Origin: an uncultured Gammaproteobacteria bacterium
GTDB lineage: Bacteria > Pseudomonadota > Gammaproteobacteria > Nitrosococcales > Methylophagaceae
Direction: 5' to 3'
Length of the DNA stretch: 64,000 bases
Assembly: GCA_905181885.1 (NCBI GenBank)
Contig: CAJIZI010000001.1
Coordinates: 1 to 64,000 of the forward strand
Shown here: positions 38,051-48,765 of the stretch, in pieces
How the letters are laid out: every line of letters starts with the position of its first letter
How positions within the stretch are numbered: the first letter of the stretch is position 1
Notes under the pieces: generated by a model
Database searches by the model: none
The model's input: the letters and a program-made list of their open reading frames with translations, nothing else
What the model was told of the DNA's origin: nothing
Position numbers and translations under genes: made by a program

Positions 38051-38557
38051 ATGACTATCGAAATAGGCCAGCATTTACCCTCAGGAGAACTAACTGAATG
38101 TAATGAGTTTGACCCTAAAAATGGCTGTCCCATGAATCCAAAGCCTCAGGATGTCTTAGCATTAAGTAAAGGTAAAAAAATTGTCATCTTTGGTGTTCCA
38201 GGTGCCTTCACACCCTTATGTTCAGCACAGCATTTACCTGGCTTTGTAGAGTATGCTGACAGTATCAAATCTAAAGGCGCTGATGAAATTTGGTGTCTCT
38301 CGGTCAACGATGCTTTCGTCATGGCTGCTTGGGGTAAAGCTAATAATGCCAGCGGCAATGTACGAATGATGGCTGATGGCAGCGCCATATATACTCAAGC
38401 CTTAGGCCTTGACCGTGATTTAACGGGTGGAGGAATGGGTATTCGCTGCTTTCGTTTCGCAATGATAGTCGAAGATGGTGTTGTCAGCTATATTGGCGTC
38501 GAGGGATCTGGCGAGTTTGGCGTTTCAAAAGCTGAAACAATTTTGGCCCAGCTTTAA
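38051..38557 (+). CDS. Peroxiredoxin, Prx5 type
   Basis: The 168-residue thiol peroxidase has its peroxidatic Cys57 in VPGAFTPLCSAQHLPG, the Prx5/AhpE-type active site with the conserved Thr and Pro. It lacks a fused glutaredoxin domain, so it probably uses glutathione or a separate glutaredoxin. AAGGAATC precedes the ATG. It converges with rpiA across a long shared hairpin. Confidence 0.93.
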   Translation: MTIEIGQHLPSGELTECNEFDPKNGCPMNPKPQDVLALSKGKKIVIFGVPGAFTPLCSAQHLPGFVEYADSIKSKGADEIWCLSVNDAFVMAAWGKANNASGNVRMMADGSAIYTQALGLDRDLTGGGMGIRCFRFAMIVEDGVVSYIGVEGSGEFGVSKAETILAQL

Positions 38558-38565
38558 AAGACTCA

Positions 38566-38607
38566 AATAGAGCAACGTCGTTAAGACCTTAACGACGTTG
38601 CTCTATT
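38566..38607. terminator. Long perfect inverted repeat between convergent prx5 and rpiA
   Basis: Arms of 20 bases, AATAGAGCAACGTCGTTAAG (38566-38585) and its exact complement (38588-38607), are separated by two bases. The right arm includes the last codons and stop of rpiA (IEQRR). It likely ends both transcripts or blocks 3' decay, although there is no T tract. Confidence 0.75.
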
Positions 38608-39275
38608 ACTCCAACTGTTTCATCTGCAATAAAAACTGCTGTGGCTAAACCTGTAAATATTCCATGTTCGACTACACCAGGCACGTCATTCAACATTTTA
38701 TCCAAAACTAAAACCTCTATGTCACCAAAAGTCATATCTACCACTAAGCTACCGTAAGATGATACTGCTAGACCATCACCAGCAGCATTGGGCCTTAATT
38801 CTCCCTGCCCACCTAATGCTTTCAGACTAGCTAATACCATCTGCCAAGCAAAAGGCATTACTTCAATTGGTACTGGGTAGTTTTGGCCTATATGATCAAC
38901 CACTTTACTTTGATCAATCAAAACATAAAACTCATCACAGGCTCGTGCCAATAATTTTTCCCGCACCAGATCTGAACCACGTCCTTTGAGTAAAATATTG
39001 TCTACCGTCACTTCATCTGCACCATCCACATACACATCAATCTGGTTCAAATTATCCATACCAAGCTGAGGCAAGCCCAAACTTTTTGCTTTCATCGTAC
39101 TCACGATGGAGCTTGCAACTGTTGAACATTTAAGGCCCTGCTTTTGGCGCTCTGCCAAAGCTTCTATAAAATAGTTAGCAGTTGAACCTGTTCCGAGGCC
39201 AACAATCATTCCATTTTCTATCAAACTGGCCGCATGTTCTGCCACGAGTTTTTTTGCACTTGAAGAAGCCAGCAT
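38589..39275 (-). CDS. rpiA: Ribose-5-phosphate isomerase A
   Basis: The 228-residue enzyme interconverts ribose 5-phosphate and ribulose 5-phosphate in the pentose phosphate pathway. GLGTGSTANYFIEAL binds the phosphate, DGADEV and LKGRGSDLVREK line the active site, with the catalytic Glu and Asp. GGAGAAAAAA precedes the ATG. The 3' end forms one arm of the 38566-38607 hairpin. Confidence 0.96.
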   Translation of the reverse strand: MLASSSAKKLVAEHAASLIENGMIVGLGTGSTANYFIEALAERQKQGLKCSTVASSIVSTMKAKSLGLPQLGMDNLNQIDVYVDGADEVTVDNILLKGRGSDLVREKLLARACDEFYVLIDQSKVVDHIGQNYPVPIEVMPFAWQMVLASLKALGGQGELRPNAAGDGLAVSSYGSLVVDMTFGDIEVLVLDKMLNDVPGVVEHGIFTGLATAVFIADETVGVIEQRR

Positions 39276-39370
39276 TTTTTTCTCCTTAGGGACTTAAACA
39301 TCAAAATTCAGTATCATCTTCAGACATTGTGAACACCTAATGAACTAAATTCAATATCAAGGAAAGCAGC

Positions 39371-40255
39371 ATGACGTCTTTTGATGCTATCGCAAACCAT
39401 ATTCAACAAAGTACAGGCCAGCGACTCACTAGTATTAAGCTCGCACCCATAAGTGGTGGGGGTATCAATGAGGCTTATCATCTAAGGAGTGAGGAACAAT
39501 CTTATTTCGTTAAACTTAATACCCCCGAGCGAGAGATCATGTTCGAAGCCGAGGCAGAAGGTCTAACTGAACTCGCAGCTACTCAGTGCCTTCGTATCCC
39601 AAGCCTTATTTGCTCTGGTAAGACAAATCAACATAGCTACCTAGTCCTAGAATATATTGATTGTCAGCCTTTCAATGCAGCTTCAAGTAAATTGTTAGGT
39701 GAACAATTAGCCCAGTTACATCAAATAGAACAACCTTTTTTTGGATGGCACTATGACAATACGATTGGCAGCACACCACAGTACAATTCACGTGAAGATA
39801 ATTGGTTACCCTTTTTTCGGCAACAGCGTCTGCAACAGCAACTTACCTTCGCCACGAAAAATGGATATGGTCATCAATTGCAAGACAAAGGTGACAAGCT
39901 TTCAGAAAATTTACACATGTTTTTTGAAGGCTACCACCCTAGTCCATCGCTACTTCATGGTGATTTATGGGGTGGAAATGCTGCAGTAGATCCTACTGGA
40001 AACCCCGTTATATATGATCCCGCATGTTATTATGGTGACAGGGAAACTGACCTTGCTATGACAGAATTATTTGGTGGCTTTAGTAATGACTTTTATGATT
40101 CCTATAATTCATCTTACCCACTTGATAGCGGCTATAAAACTAGAAAGTCACTCTATAACCTTTATCATATTCTTAATCACGTTAATATATTTGGAGCTAG
40201 TTATCTTGGCCAAGCCACTAATACGCTTGATCAGCTTAATGCGGAACTTACCTAA
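39371..40255 (+). CDS. Fructosamine kinase-family protein
   Basis: The 294-residue protein has an aminoglycoside-phosphotransferase-like kinase fold. SGGGINEAYHL is the nucleotide loop, YFVKLN holds the ATP lysine, LLHGDLWGGNAA the catalytic Asp, and YDPACYYGDRETDLAM the metal-binding Asp with the FN3K-type extension. Relatives phosphorylate sugar adducts on proteins, leading to deglycation; some bacterial forms act on ribulosamines. ATCAAGGAAAGCAGC precedes the ATG. Confidence 0.9.
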   Translation: MTSFDAIANHIQQSTGQRLTSIKLAPISGGGINEAYHLRSEEQSYFVKLNTPEREIMFEAEAEGLTELAATQCLRIPSLICSGKTNQHSYLVLEYIDCQPFNAASSKLLGEQLAQLHQIEQPFFGWHYDNTIGSTPQYNSREDNWLPFFRQQRLQQQLTFATKNGYGHQLQDKGDKLSENLHMFFEGYHPSPSLLHGDLWGGNAAVDPTGNPVIYDPACYYGDRETDLAMTELFGGFSNDFYDSYNSSYPLDSGYKTRKSLYNLYHILNHVNIFGASYLGQATNTLDQLNAELT

Positions 40256-40472
40256 CGCTTGAAACTGTAGATAAAAAGCAAATTAATTGGGTTTTTAAAG
40301 CTTATCCTCTATACCAAGCTAATTAAACCACCTCACATTCATCAATGGATGGTCATATATTCTTTCTTTATTGGAGCACTAAGGGAAGTCTAACGAACAA
40401 ATTGAGGTTTTATAAAATCAAATAAGACTGATAAAATTCCATTTCACTGTAATTCAAAGTTTTAGGAACTCT

Positions 40473-40943
40473 ATGAAACCAATAAAAGTGTTGTTTGTAT
40501 GCATGGGCAATATCTGCCGCTCTCCCACCGCTGAAGGAGTCTTCAATAAATTACTTCACGATAAAAAACTTAGCGACAGGTTTATTGTCGATTCTGCAGG
40601 AACTCATGCTTATCATGTTGGTAACGAGCCCGATATTAGATCGCAACAAACGGCACAGCATCGGGGTGTTGAATTATCTGCCATTCGTTCTCGCCAGGTC
40701 ACAGAAACCGATTTTGCTCACTTCGATTACATCCTTGCCATGGATAGTGACAACTATCAGCTACTGATTAATGCCAGTCCAAGTGAACAACATCATAAAA
40801 TAAATCGATTTTTAGATTATGCACCCGCACGGAAAGAAAGTGATGTACCTGACCCATATTATGGGGGGCAAAATGGTTTCAATGATGTTTTTGATCTAAT
40901 CGAGGAAGCTTCTCAGGGTTTTTTACACGCTGTTCTCAAATAA
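40473..40943 (+). CDS. Low-molecular-weight protein tyrosine phosphatase
   Basis: The 156-residue phosphatase carries the P-loop VLFVCMGNICRSPTAEG with nucleophile Cys10 and Arg16 (CX5R), and the general acid Asp in VPDPYYGG near residue 128. Family members dephosphorylate tyrosine on proteins and sometimes act in polysaccharide export control, but no such genes lie nearby. It stands 38 bases before nhaD on the same strand. Confidence 0.94.
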   Translation: MKPIKVLFVCMGNICRSPTAEGVFNKLLHDKKLSDRFIVDSAGTHAYHVGNEPDIRSQQTAQHRGVELSAIRSRQVTETDFAHFDYILAMDSDNYQLLINASPSEQHHKINRFLDYAPARKESDVPDPYYGGQNGFNDVFDLIEEASQGFLHAVLK

Positions 40944-40981
40944 AGTTGAGTTTCCCCTTCCACTAGAATAAGTGGCAGGGT

Positions 40982-42511
40982 ATGATCTCAGCTTATAAAT
41001 TATTTGAAGCTAGAGGTCTATACACTTTGAATCATCTACAAGTTAATACAACATTAATAATGACATTATTAATGAGCATACTCATCTTTATATTCCCACA
41101 AGTTTCTTTTGCCGCTGGTGCCGGTGATTTACCCTTAATAAATCTAACCACCCACTGGGTTGGTTACGCCTCTCTTACCATTTTTGTTTTTGCCTATGTG
41201 CTCGTTATTCTTGAAGATAAGATCCATATGCGAAAGTCCAAACCAGTCATGCTTGCTGCAGGCATTATTTGGGCAATGGTTGCAATAATATATGCACAAC
41301 AACCAGATGATGCTTTCCATCACACAGCAGAGGTATTAATAAGACACAATCTGCTTGAATTTGTTGAGTTGTTCTTATTTTTACTAGCTGCCATGACCTA
41401 TATCAACACAATGACTGAACGTGGCATATTTGATTCCCTACGAAGCTGGCTGGTCAATCAAGGCTTTTCACTTAAAACTATCTTCTGGCTAACCGGACTA
41501 CTCGCCTTCGTTATCTCGCCTATTGCTGATAATTTAACTACGGCGTTACTGATGGCAACAGTTGCCATGGCTGTTGGCGGCGATAACACTAAATTTGTGG
41601 CAATTGCCTGCATTAATATCGTTGTTGCTGCAAATGCCGGTGGTGCATTTAGTCCTTTTGGTGATATTACTACCCTAATGGTTTGGCAAAAAGGTATAGT
41701 TCAATTTGAACAGTTTTTTGCTCTCGTCATTCCCTCAGTAGTCAACTGGGTTATACCAGCAGTTATTATGTCAATGGCTGTAGGCAAAGGTCATCCTGCT
41801 GCAACCACAGAAAAAGCTGTTTTGAAACCAGGGGCCTTTACCGTTGTTTTTCTATTCTTACTAACGATAACAATGGCAGTCTGCGCTCACAACTTCTTAC
41901 ATATACCCCCTGTCATCGGCATGATGACTGGTTTAGGTCTACTCAAAGTATATGGTTACTTTATTAAGATTAATGATAAACGGCAACTTGCTCTAATGGG
42001 TGATGCCAACGGAACATCCTTCAAATCGGAAGTTGCTAACCAAGAGCAACCTTTTAATATATTTCAACAATTAGAACGTGCTGAGTGGGATACGCTCATG
42101 TTCTTTTATGGCATTATTTTATCTGTCGGTGGCTTAGGTGCTATAGGCTACCTAGCACTAGGTTCGGAGCTAATGTACGTCGATATGGGCCCAACTAATG
42201 CCAATATCCTTGTAGGAGTATTATCCGCTATCATTGATAATATCCCAGTAATGTTTGCTGTCTTAGCTATGATGCCCTCGATGGATCTTGGTCAATGGTT
42301 ACTTGTCACGCTAACTGCTGGTGTTGGTGGTTCAATGCTCTCTATCGGTTCAGCTGCCGGAGTTGCAGTGATGGGGCAAGCAAGAGGTATATATACATTT
42401 TTCGCCCATATTAAGTGGATATGGGCAATTGCTTTAGGTTACGCTGCAAGTATATGGGTACACTTATGGCTGAATGCAGACTTATTCGATAATATACCTT
42501 TAACGCTTTAG
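40982..42511 (+). CDS. nhaD: Na+/H+ antiporter NhaD
   Basis: The 509-residue ion transporter family protein expels sodium in exchange for protons, a task typical of marine and alkaline-tolerant cells. A hydrophobic N-terminal segment (about residues 24-44, ending SFAAG) may be a signal peptide, followed by ten or more helices. DNLTTALLMATVAMAVGGDN and NAGGAFSPFGDITTLMVW are the conserved transport blocks, mirrored later by IIDNIPVMFAVLAMMP and GGSMLSIGSAAGVAVMG. The true start could be the ATG at 41060, which begins just before that segment. It fits with the Rnf complex, which couples to sodium or proton gradients. Confidence 0.92.
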   Translation: MISAYKLFEARGLYTLNHLQVNTTLIMTLLMSILIFIFPQVSFAAGAGDLPLINLTTHWVGYASLTIFVFAYVLVILEDKIHMRKSKPVMLAAGIIWAMVAIIYAQQPDDAFHHTAEVLIRHNLLEFVELFLFLLAAMTYINTMTERGIFDSLRSWLVNQGFSLKTIFWLTGLLAFVISPIADNLTTALLMATVAMAVGGDNTKFVAIACINIVVAANAGGAFSPFGDITTLMVWQKGIVQFEQFFALVIPSVVNWVIPAVIMSMAVGKGHPAATTEKAVLKPGAFTVVFLFLLTITMAVCAHNFLHIPPVIGMMTGLGLLKVYGYFIKINDKRQLALMGDANGTSFKSEVANQEQPFNIFQQLERAEWDTLMFFYGIILSVGGLGAIGYLALGSELMYVDMGPTNANILVGVLSAIIDNIPVMFAVLAMMPSMDLGQWLLVTLTAGVGGSMLSIGSAAGVAVMGQARGIYTFFAHIKWIWAIALGYAASIWVHLWLNADLFDNIPLTL

Positions 42512-42567
42512 CATAGAATGCTGACTACAGCCATAGCCCCTTAAATTCCTTTTGAGTATTTTGTTAC

Positions 42568-43623
42568 ATGCGACATAGCACCAATAATTTACGTATCGTT
42601 GGCACTCAAAAAGTTTTGCCGCCGGCTAAGCTATACCTTGAGTTACCCATGAGCGATGTGGCTTCTGAAACAGTATTTAAAGCACGTACGCAAACTCAAG
42701 ATATTTTACAAAGTAAAGATGACCGTTTAGTTATTATTGTAGGTCCTTGTTCTATTCATGATCCTGATGCTGCACGTGAATACGCCGCCAAACTTAAGCC
42801 TTTGATCACTGAATTAAAAGATGACTTGCATATCATCATGCGAGTTTACTTTGAAAAACCCCGTTCAGTAATCGGTTGGAAGGGTCTTATCAATGACCCG
42901 TATTTAGATGGCAGTTTTAAAATTAATGATGGTCTACACTTTGCTCGAAATCTTCTTCTCGACCTTGCTGAGACAGGGGTTCCTGCAGCAACAGAATATT
43001 TAGACCTAATTAGCCCTCAATATATAGCAGACCTTGTCTCTTGGGGAGCTATTGGTGCTCGCACAACGGAAAGTCAAGCTCACAGAGAGTTAGCATCAGG
43101 TTTGTCTTGTCCTGTTGGCTTCAAAAATGCGACTGATGGTAGTTTACAAATTGCCGTTGATGCATGTTTATCAGCTTCTAAGCCTCATCATTTTATGTCC
43201 CTGACTCATGAAGGACAATCCGCTATTTTCTCAACAACAGGCAACGCAGATTGCCACATTATTCTTCGAGGTGGAAAATCACCTAATTATGATGCTCAAA
43301 GTGTCAATGATGCAGCTAAACAAATTGGTCGCTCGGGGCAAACAGTTCGGATTATGATTGATTGTAGTCATGCCAATAGTGGTAAAAATCACATACAACA
43401 AGAAAATGTTTGTCATGAGGTAGCAGCTCAAGTAGCAAATGGTGACAAACGTATTGTAGGGTTAATGCTTGAAAGTCATTTAGTCGCTGGCCGCCAAAAC
43501 AAGCAAGTAGGAAAGCCATTAGTATATGGCCAAAGTATCACAGATGCTTGTATGGCCTGGGCTGATACTGAGCCTCTATTACGCGAACTTGCAGCAGCAA
43601 CTCGTGCGCGTCGTCAACACTGA
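42568..43623 (+). CDS. aroG: 3-deoxy-7-phosphoheptulonate (DAHP) synthase, class I
   Basis: The 351-residue enzyme condenses phosphoenolpyruvate and erythrose 4-phosphate, the first step of aromatic amino acid synthesis. VGPCSIHDPDAAREYA, MRVYFEKPRSVIGWKG and IDCSHANSGK are class I motifs including metal-binding Cys and His. Which of the feedback types (Phe, Tyr or Trp sensitive) it belongs to cannot be decided by eye, so the symbol is generic. There is no visible leader peptide. Confidence 0.93.
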   Translation: MRHSTNNLRIVGTQKVLPPAKLYLELPMSDVASETVFKARTQTQDILQSKDDRLVIIVGPCSIHDPDAAREYAAKLKPLITELKDDLHIIMRVYFEKPRSVIGWKGLINDPYLDGSFKINDGLHFARNLLLDLAETGVPAATEYLDLISPQYIADLVSWGAIGARTTESQAHRELASGLSCPVGFKNATDGSLQIAVDACLSASKPHHFMSLTHEGQSAIFSTTGNADCHIILRGGKSPNYDAQSVNDAAKQIGRSGQTVRIMIDCSHANSGKNHIQQENVCHEVAAQVANGDKRIVGLMLESHLVAGRQNKQVGKPLVYGQSITDACMAWADTEPLLRELAAATRARRQH

Positions 43624-43784
43624 GTAATAAAGAGAGGCAAAGCTCCTCCCAATAAAGCAACGCCAATAATCAAGTTTGAGTTTCGTAAAACCCTTTAAAT
43701 CAGCTATAATATATCTGCAATCCATGCTAATAAAAAGTAAACATTTAGCTGGCTTTATTTTAGATTATATCAACAGGTTATTGC

Positions 43785-44366
43785 ATGGCAGATTATGCCC
43801 TCATCCTCGTTAGTACCATACTTGTAAATAACATTGTGCTGGTTAAGTTTCTAGGCTTATGCCCATTTATGGGTGTTTCGCGGAAATTAGAAACCGCTAT
43901 CGGTATGGGGCTAGCAACGACTTTTGTACTTACTCTGTCATCGATTACTAGCTACCTTGTAAACGAATTTTTATTAGCTCCATTAGGCATTGAGTTTTTA
44001 CGCACTATTAGCTTTATTTTTGTTATTGCCGTTGTAGTTCAATTTACTGAACTTGTTGTACATAAAACTAGTCCTATGCTCTATCAAGTCTTAGGGATTT
44101 TTCTACCATTGATTACAACTAACTGTGCTGTATTAGGTGTCGCCTTGCTCAATGTACAACAAGAAAACGACTTTATAGAGTCAGCCTTATACGGTTTTGG
44201 TGCTGCCGTTGGTTTCTCTGCTGTGCTTATTATTTTTGCAGCAATGCGCGAGCGCATTGCTGTTGCTGATGTCCCTACTCCGTTTCAGGGTGCAGCGATC
44301 GGTCTAATTACTGCTGGACTAATGTCAATGGCCTTTATGGGCTTCACTGGCCTAGTTAAAGTTTAA
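43785..44366 (+). CDS. rnfA: Rnf electron transport complex subunit A
   Basis: The 193-residue protein has six membrane helices and is part of the Rnf complex that couples ferredoxin:NAD electron transfer to ion movement, or in some gammaproteobacteria (as Rsx) reduces Sox[21 protein letters not shown] and [17 protein letters not shown] each carry one of the conserved cysteines of the membrane iron-sulfur site. It leads a tight six-gene operon; TATAAT at 43705-43710 may be its -10. Confidence 0.97.
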   Translation: MADYALILVSTILVNNIVLVKFLGLCPFMGVSRKLETAIGMGLATTFVLTLSSITSYLVNEFLLAPLGIEFLRTISFIFVIAVVVQFTELVVHKTSPMLYQVLGIFLPLITTNCAVLGVALLNVQQENDFIESALYGFGAAVGFSAVLIIFAAMRERIAVADVPTPFQGAAIGLITAGLMSMAFMGFTGLVKV

Positions 44367-44368
44367 TC

Positions 44369-44929
44369 GTGTTTACTGCAATTATTGCCATCACCATGTT
44401 GGCACTCGCCTTCGGGTTATTATTGGGCTTTGCCTCAATACGTTTTAAAGTTCAAGGTGACCCAATTGTTGAGCAAATTGATAAACTATTACCACAAACC
44501 CAATGCGGTCAATGTAGCTTTGCTGGTTGCAGACCCTATGCTGAGGCTATTGCAACCGGTGAGGTCGACATCAACCGCTGCCCACCTGGTGGTGAAACTA
44601 CTATCAATGCACTCGCCAACCTGCTTGAAGTCGAAGTTAAACCATTGGATGATGATTGCGGTGTTGAAAAACCAAAAGCATTAGCCATTATTGATGAAGG
44701 GCGTTGTATCGGCTGCACCCTATGTATACAAGCCTGTCCAGTGGATGCCATTTTAGGCGCTGCCAAACAAATGCATACTGTAATAGCTAATGAGTGTACT
44801 GGCTGCGAGCTCTGTCTCCCTCCATGCCCTGTCGACTGTATTGATATGGTTGAAACACCTGTCAACCCTAATACTTGGCGCTGGCCAGACCCCGCCCATC
44901 TTGATTTAAAGAAGGTCAACCAACCATGA
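44369..44929 (+). CDS. rnfB: Rnf electron transport complex subunit B
   Basis: The 186-residue iron-sulfur subunit starts at GTG two bases after rnfA. One N-terminal helix is followed by a four-cysteine domain ([19 protein letters not shown], later RCPPGG) and two 4Fe-4S ferredoxin motifs, [14 protein letters not shown] and [14 protein letters not shown]. It passes electrons to the membrane part. It overlaps rnfC by four bases. Confidence 0.97.
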   Translation: MFTAIIAITMLALAFGLLLGFASIRFKVQGDPIVEQIDKLLPQTQCGQCSFAGCRPYAEAIATGEVDINRCPPGGETTINALANLLEVEVKPLDDDCGVEKPKALAIIDEGRCIGCTLCIQACPVDAILGAAKQMHTVIANECTGCELCLPPCPVDCIDMVETPVNPNTWRWPDPAHLDLKKVNQP

Positions 44930-46398
44930 GACAGCTCGGCTCTTTCCCTGGTGGATTAGTATTAGATGGTCAAAAAAACCGTTCTACACATTTGGCAATA
45001 CGCCAAGCCCCCCTCAGTAAAACCTTGATTTTACCGTTGCAACAACACATAGGTGAGGCCTCAGTTCCAACAGTAGTTATAGGCGAAAGAGTGCTTAAAG
45101 GGCAAATGATCGCCCGAGCTAATGGACATGTTTCTGTCAATCTGCACGCCCCTAGTTCTGGCCATATTACCGCCATTGACAACCAAGACATACCCCACCC
45201 ATCAGGACTTTCAGCCCTTTCCATTAGTATTGAAACTGATGGAAAAGAGCAATGGGCGCCGCTCATCAAAACTGATAATTATCAAAAGCTTTCAGCCCAT
45301 GACTTACGTCAGAATATTCGTTACGCAGGCATTGTCGGTCTCGGTGGCGCCGGCTTCCCGAGCTTCATTAAGCTCAACCCTGGCATACACCATTTCGTCG
45401 ACACTTTAATTCTAAATGGTGTCGAGTGCGAACCATATATTACTTGCGATGACATGATCATGCGTGAACGTGCTGAAGGTATACTCGACGGCATAGCCAT
45501 CATGCGCCATGCAATCAAAGCAAAAAGTTGTATTATTGCGATTGAAGATAATAAGCCCGAAGCTATTACAGCCATGCAAAGTGCCTTAGCTCAACACTCT
45601 GATCACATTGATACCGAAATTGTTATCGTACCAACACGCTATCCCGCTGGTAGTGAAAAACAATTGATCCAAGTAATTACTAAGCTACAAGTACCTAACA
45701 ACAAGCTACCAATTGACATTGGTATAGTCATGCACAATGTAGGTACAGCCTATGCAATTGGTAGGGCTATCAATCATGGTGAACCATTGATATCACGTAT
45801 CGTAACGATTACTGGCCAAAATGTTAATAAAGCGGGTAATCTCGAAGTACTCTTGGGTAGCCCAATTCGAGACCTATTAGATTTTTGTGAAGCAACAACC
45901 CAAAATCCTAGTCAGCTACTTCTTGGAGGACCAATGATGGGTTATCATCTTACTGGCTGCGATTTACCAATAACAAAAACCTCAAATTGTATTCTTGCGG
46001 GCGTAGAGAACGCTGTAACAGAACCAATGCCTATGCCCTGTATTCGCTGTGGTGAATGTGCTACAGCATGCCCTGTCAGCTTATTGCCCCAACAGATCTA
46101 TTGGCATGCCAGAGCAAAAGAACTTGAGAAAACACAAGAATATAACCTCTTCGATTGCATCGAATGTGGTTGCTGTAGCTATGTCTGTCCCAGCGAGATT
46201 CCACTAGTTCAGTATTTTCGCTTTGCAAAAACAGAAATCATGAATCAAGAAGACGAAAAGAAAAAGTCCAATGTAGCCCGTATTCGCCATGAAAACAGAC
46301 AAACTAGACAAGAAACGGAAAAGCGTGAAAAAGATCTTCGCCAACAACGACGTAAAGCAACATTAGCAAGTGAGCATGTTGATAAGGAAACATCCTAA
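44926..46398 (+). CDS. rnfC: Rnf electron transport complex subunit C
   Basis: The 490-residue subunit holds the NADH/FMN site ([27 protein letters not shown]) and two 4Fe-4S motifs ([34 protein letters not shown]). The C-terminus is a short charged coil and lacks the long repeat extension seen in E. coli RsxC. The stop shares a base with the rnfD start. Confidence 0.97.
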   Translation: MRQLGSFPGGLVLDGQKNRSTHLAIRQAPLSKTLILPLQQHIGEASVPTVVIGERVLKGQMIARANGHVSVNLHAPSSGHITAIDNQDIPHPSGLSALSISIETDGKEQWAPLIKTDNYQKLSAHDLRQNIRYAGIVGLGGAGFPSFIKLNPGIHHFVDTLILNGVECEPYITCDDMIMRERAEGILDGIAIMRHAIKAKSCIIAIEDNKPEAITAMQSALAQHSDHIDTEIVIVPTRYPAGSEKQLIQVITKLQVPNNKLPIDIGIVMHNVGTAYAIGRAINHGEPLISRIVTITGQNVNKAGNLEVLLGSPIRDLLDFCEATTQNPSQLLLGGPMMGYHLTGCDLPITKTSNCILAGVENAVTEPMPMPCIRCGECATACPVSLLPQQIYWHARAKELEKTQEYNLFDCIECGCCSYVCPSEIPLVQYFRFAKTEIMNQEDEKKKSNVARIRHENRQTRQETEKREKDLRQQRRKATLASEHVDKETS

Positions 46399-47429
46399 TG
46401 GGTTTGTTTAAACTCACTCCTCCATTTTTATCTAGCACTAATCGTGTTACCGATCACATGTTACAGCTCTCCTTAGCCTTATTCCCAGCAATCATAGCTC
46501 TTGTTTATTACTTTGGATCTGGCGTACTAATTAATATTATCTTAGCTATCGTAGTAGCTATAGCTTCTGAGGCTTTGATGCTAAATTTACGTCAACGCCC
46601 GCTCAAACCTTACTTAAGTGATGGCAGTGCAATAGTCACAGCTCTCTTAATAGCCGTAGCTTTACCTCCTCTATCTCCTTGGTGGTTAACAACTGTCGGT
46701 ACACTCTTTGCCATAATTTTTGCTAAACACCTTTATGGTGGCCTCGGCTATAACCCCTTTAATCCAGCCATGATTGCCTATGTGTTGCTCTTAATTTCTT
46801 TTCCTGTTGAAATGACAAGCTGGCTACCTATTGCAAGCCTCGCTGAATCTCAGGTCACCTTTAGCAGTGCACTTCAAATTATATTTACCGAACAGTTGCC
46901 TCAACAGTTATCCTATGATGCAATTTCTGCTGCCACCCCCCTAGATATGATGAAAACTCAAATAGGCTTACAACAGACGCCTAGCCAAATTCTAGAAAAC
47001 CCACTCTTTAGCCGCTTTGCTGGAGAGGGTTGGCAATGGGTCAACTTCTGGTTTGCAATTGGCGGGATATTTTTAATCTATCGCAAAATAATTAGTTGGC
47101 ATATCCCCGTTGCAGTTATAGTTTCACTTGCAATAATAGCCTTTATAACTTGGTTAATATCACCTGAGACCACAGCATCGCCATTATTTCATCTGTTTAG
47201 TGGCGCCACAATGATAGGTGCCTTTTTTATTGCAACAGATCCGGTATCTGGTGCCACAACCATAAAAGGTCGGCTTATCTTTGGTGCTGGCATTGGTCTA
47301 TTGACCTATGTTATTCGCGTATGGGGAGGCTACCCTGATGGTATTGCTTTTGCTGTTATATTAATGAATATGCTTGTCCCACTCATCGACTATTACACCC
47401 AGCCAAGAGTCTATGGCGCTAATAGATAA
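46398..47429 (+). CDS. rnfD: Rnf electron transport complex subunit D
   Basis: The 343-residue membrane subunit has about ten helices and a covalently bound FMN expected on the threonine of the FSGATMIGAFFIATDPV block. DGSAIVTALLIAVALPP is also typical of the RnfD/NqrB family. It forms the ion-translocating core with the other membrane subunits. Confidence 0.96.
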   Translation: MGLFKLTPPFLSSTNRVTDHMLQLSLALFPAIIALVYYFGSGVLINIILAIVVAIASEALMLNLRQRPLKPYLSDGSAIVTALLIAVALPPLSPWWLTTVGTLFAIIFAKHLYGGLGYNPFNPAMIAYVLLLISFPVEMTSWLPIASLAESQVTFSSALQIIFTEQLPQQLSYDAISAATPLDMMKTQIGLQQTPSQILENPLFSRFAGEGWQWVNFWFAIGGIFLIYRKIISWHIPVAVIVSLAIIAFITWLISPETTASPLFHLFSGATMIGAFFIATDPVSGATTIKGRLIFGAGIGLLTYVIRVWGGYPDGIAFAVILMNMLVPLIDYYTQPRVYGANR

Positions 47430-48067
47430 TGAATACACTCCAGCATCATGTTATCAGTATAGGCTTAATACTAGCTGCCTTTGCAATTGGATCTAGCAGT
47501 ATTGTTGTGATCACCGAAAAAGCAACACGCCAAAAAATCATTGATAATGAGCGTCAAACATTATTAAAAGCTATCAATATATTAATTCCTAAGCAGTACT
47601 ATAATAACGATATTTTAGCTGACACTCTTGAAATTCCTGCTGAACAAAAATTGGCCACTTCAAAATCTAGCACTGTATATAGGGCAAGACTCGATGGTAA
47701 TCCTATAGCTGTAGTTTTTACCAGCATCGCACCTGATGGTTATAGTGGTAAAATAAAATTATTAATTGGTGTATACAATAATGGTGATTTGGCTGGTGTG
47801 CGTGTAATTCAACATAAAGAAACCCCAGGCTTAGGGGATAAGATTGAACCTCGAAAGTCAGATTGGATTAATAGGTTTAGTGGTTTGTCATTGAATGACC
47901 CTGTTTCTTCGCAATGGCAAGTTAAAAAAGATGGTGGTTATTTTGATCAATTCACAGGTGCAACTATTACGCCACGAGCTGTCGTTCGTGCAGTTAAAAA
48001 TGCCTTACTTTATTTTAAAGTGCATCAAGAAACATTATTTAAACCACAGTTTGAGAAAGTGCTATGA
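47429..48067 (+). CDS. rnfG: Rnf electron transport complex subunit G
   Basis: The 212-residue subunit has one N-terminal helix and a periplasmic FMN-binding domain. [12 protein letters not shown] contains the threonine that carries covalent FMN (family motif SGAT). [12 protein letters not shown] is another conserved block. It overlaps rnfE by four bases. Confidence 0.96.
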   Translation: MNTLQHHVISIGLILAAFAIGSSSIVVITEKATRQKIIDNERQTLLKAINILIPKQYYNNDILADTLEIPAEQKLATSKSSTVYRARLDGNPIAVVFTSIAPDGYSGKIKLLIGVYNNGDLAGVRVIQHKETPGLGDKIEPRKSDWINRFSGLSLNDPVSSQWQVKKDGGYFDQFTGATITPRAVVRAVKNALLYFKVHQETLFKPQFEKVL

Positions 48068-48765
48068 CCCCGTTATATAAGTCTATTATTCGTGACGGCC
48101 TTTGGAAAAACAATCCAGCTTTAGTACAGTTGCTCGGTTTATGTCCACTTCTAGCTGTAAGTAATACTGTTATAAATGGCCTTGGTCTTGGCCTTGCCAC
48201 CATCTTAACTTTAGTTGCATCAAACGGTATTATTTCACTATGCCGCTATCACATTCCTGATGAAGCACGGCTACCAGTATTTGTTCTAATTATCGCCTCC
48301 ATCGTCACAGCCATTGAATTGTCTATGAGTGCTTGGTTTCATGAACTGTATTTAATACTTGGTATTTTTATTCCTCTCATTGTCACCAACTGCGCGATCA
48401 CTGGGCGTGCCGAAGCTTTTGCAGCTCGCAATCCTGTAGGCCCTGCTATCTTAGATGGCTTTATGATGGGTATTGGGTTTACAGCTGTATTAGTTTTACT
48501 TGGGGCGATGAGAGAAATCCTTGGCCAAGGCACGTTATTCAGTGAGGCCCACTTGATGTTTGGAGAAATAGCTAGGCACTTTACTATCATTGTTATCGAT
48601 GATTATCGTGGGTTTTTAATAGCTCTCTTGCCGCCTGGAGCTTTTATTGGCCTAGGGTTAATTGTCGCATTAAAAAATGTTCTAGATGCCAGGCAGGCAA
48701 GGCATAACATTTCAGCGAGGACTACCTTAGAGGACAACTACTCTCCTCAGGTACCCACTCAATGA
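48064..48765 (+). CDS. rnfE: Rnf electron transport complex subunit E
   Basis: The 233-residue six-helix membrane subunit is homologous to Rnf[19 protein letters not shown] and [18 protein letters not shown] each carry a conserved cysteine. It overlaps nth by four bases, as in the classical rnfABCDGE-nth order. Confidence 0.97.
   Translation: MTPLYKSIIRDGLWKNNPALVQLLGLCPLLAVSNTVINGLGLGLATILTLVASNGIISLCRYHIPDEARLPVFVLIIASIVTAIELSMSAWFHELYLILGIFIPLIVTNCAITGRAEAFAARNPVGPAILDGFMMGIGFTAVLVLLGAMREILGQGTLFSEAHLMFGEIARHFTIIVIDDYRGFLIALLPPGAFIGLGLIVALKNVLDARQARHNISARTTLEDNYSPQVPTQ

Noticed and set aside
43676-43710. Possible rnfA promoter TTGAGT with TATAAT
   Set aside because: The spacer would be 23 bases, too long for sigma70; only the -10 is convincing.
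44536-44919. 127-codon antisense frame in rnfB
   Set aside because: It is a shadow of the cysteine-rich RnfB ferredoxin coding sequence.
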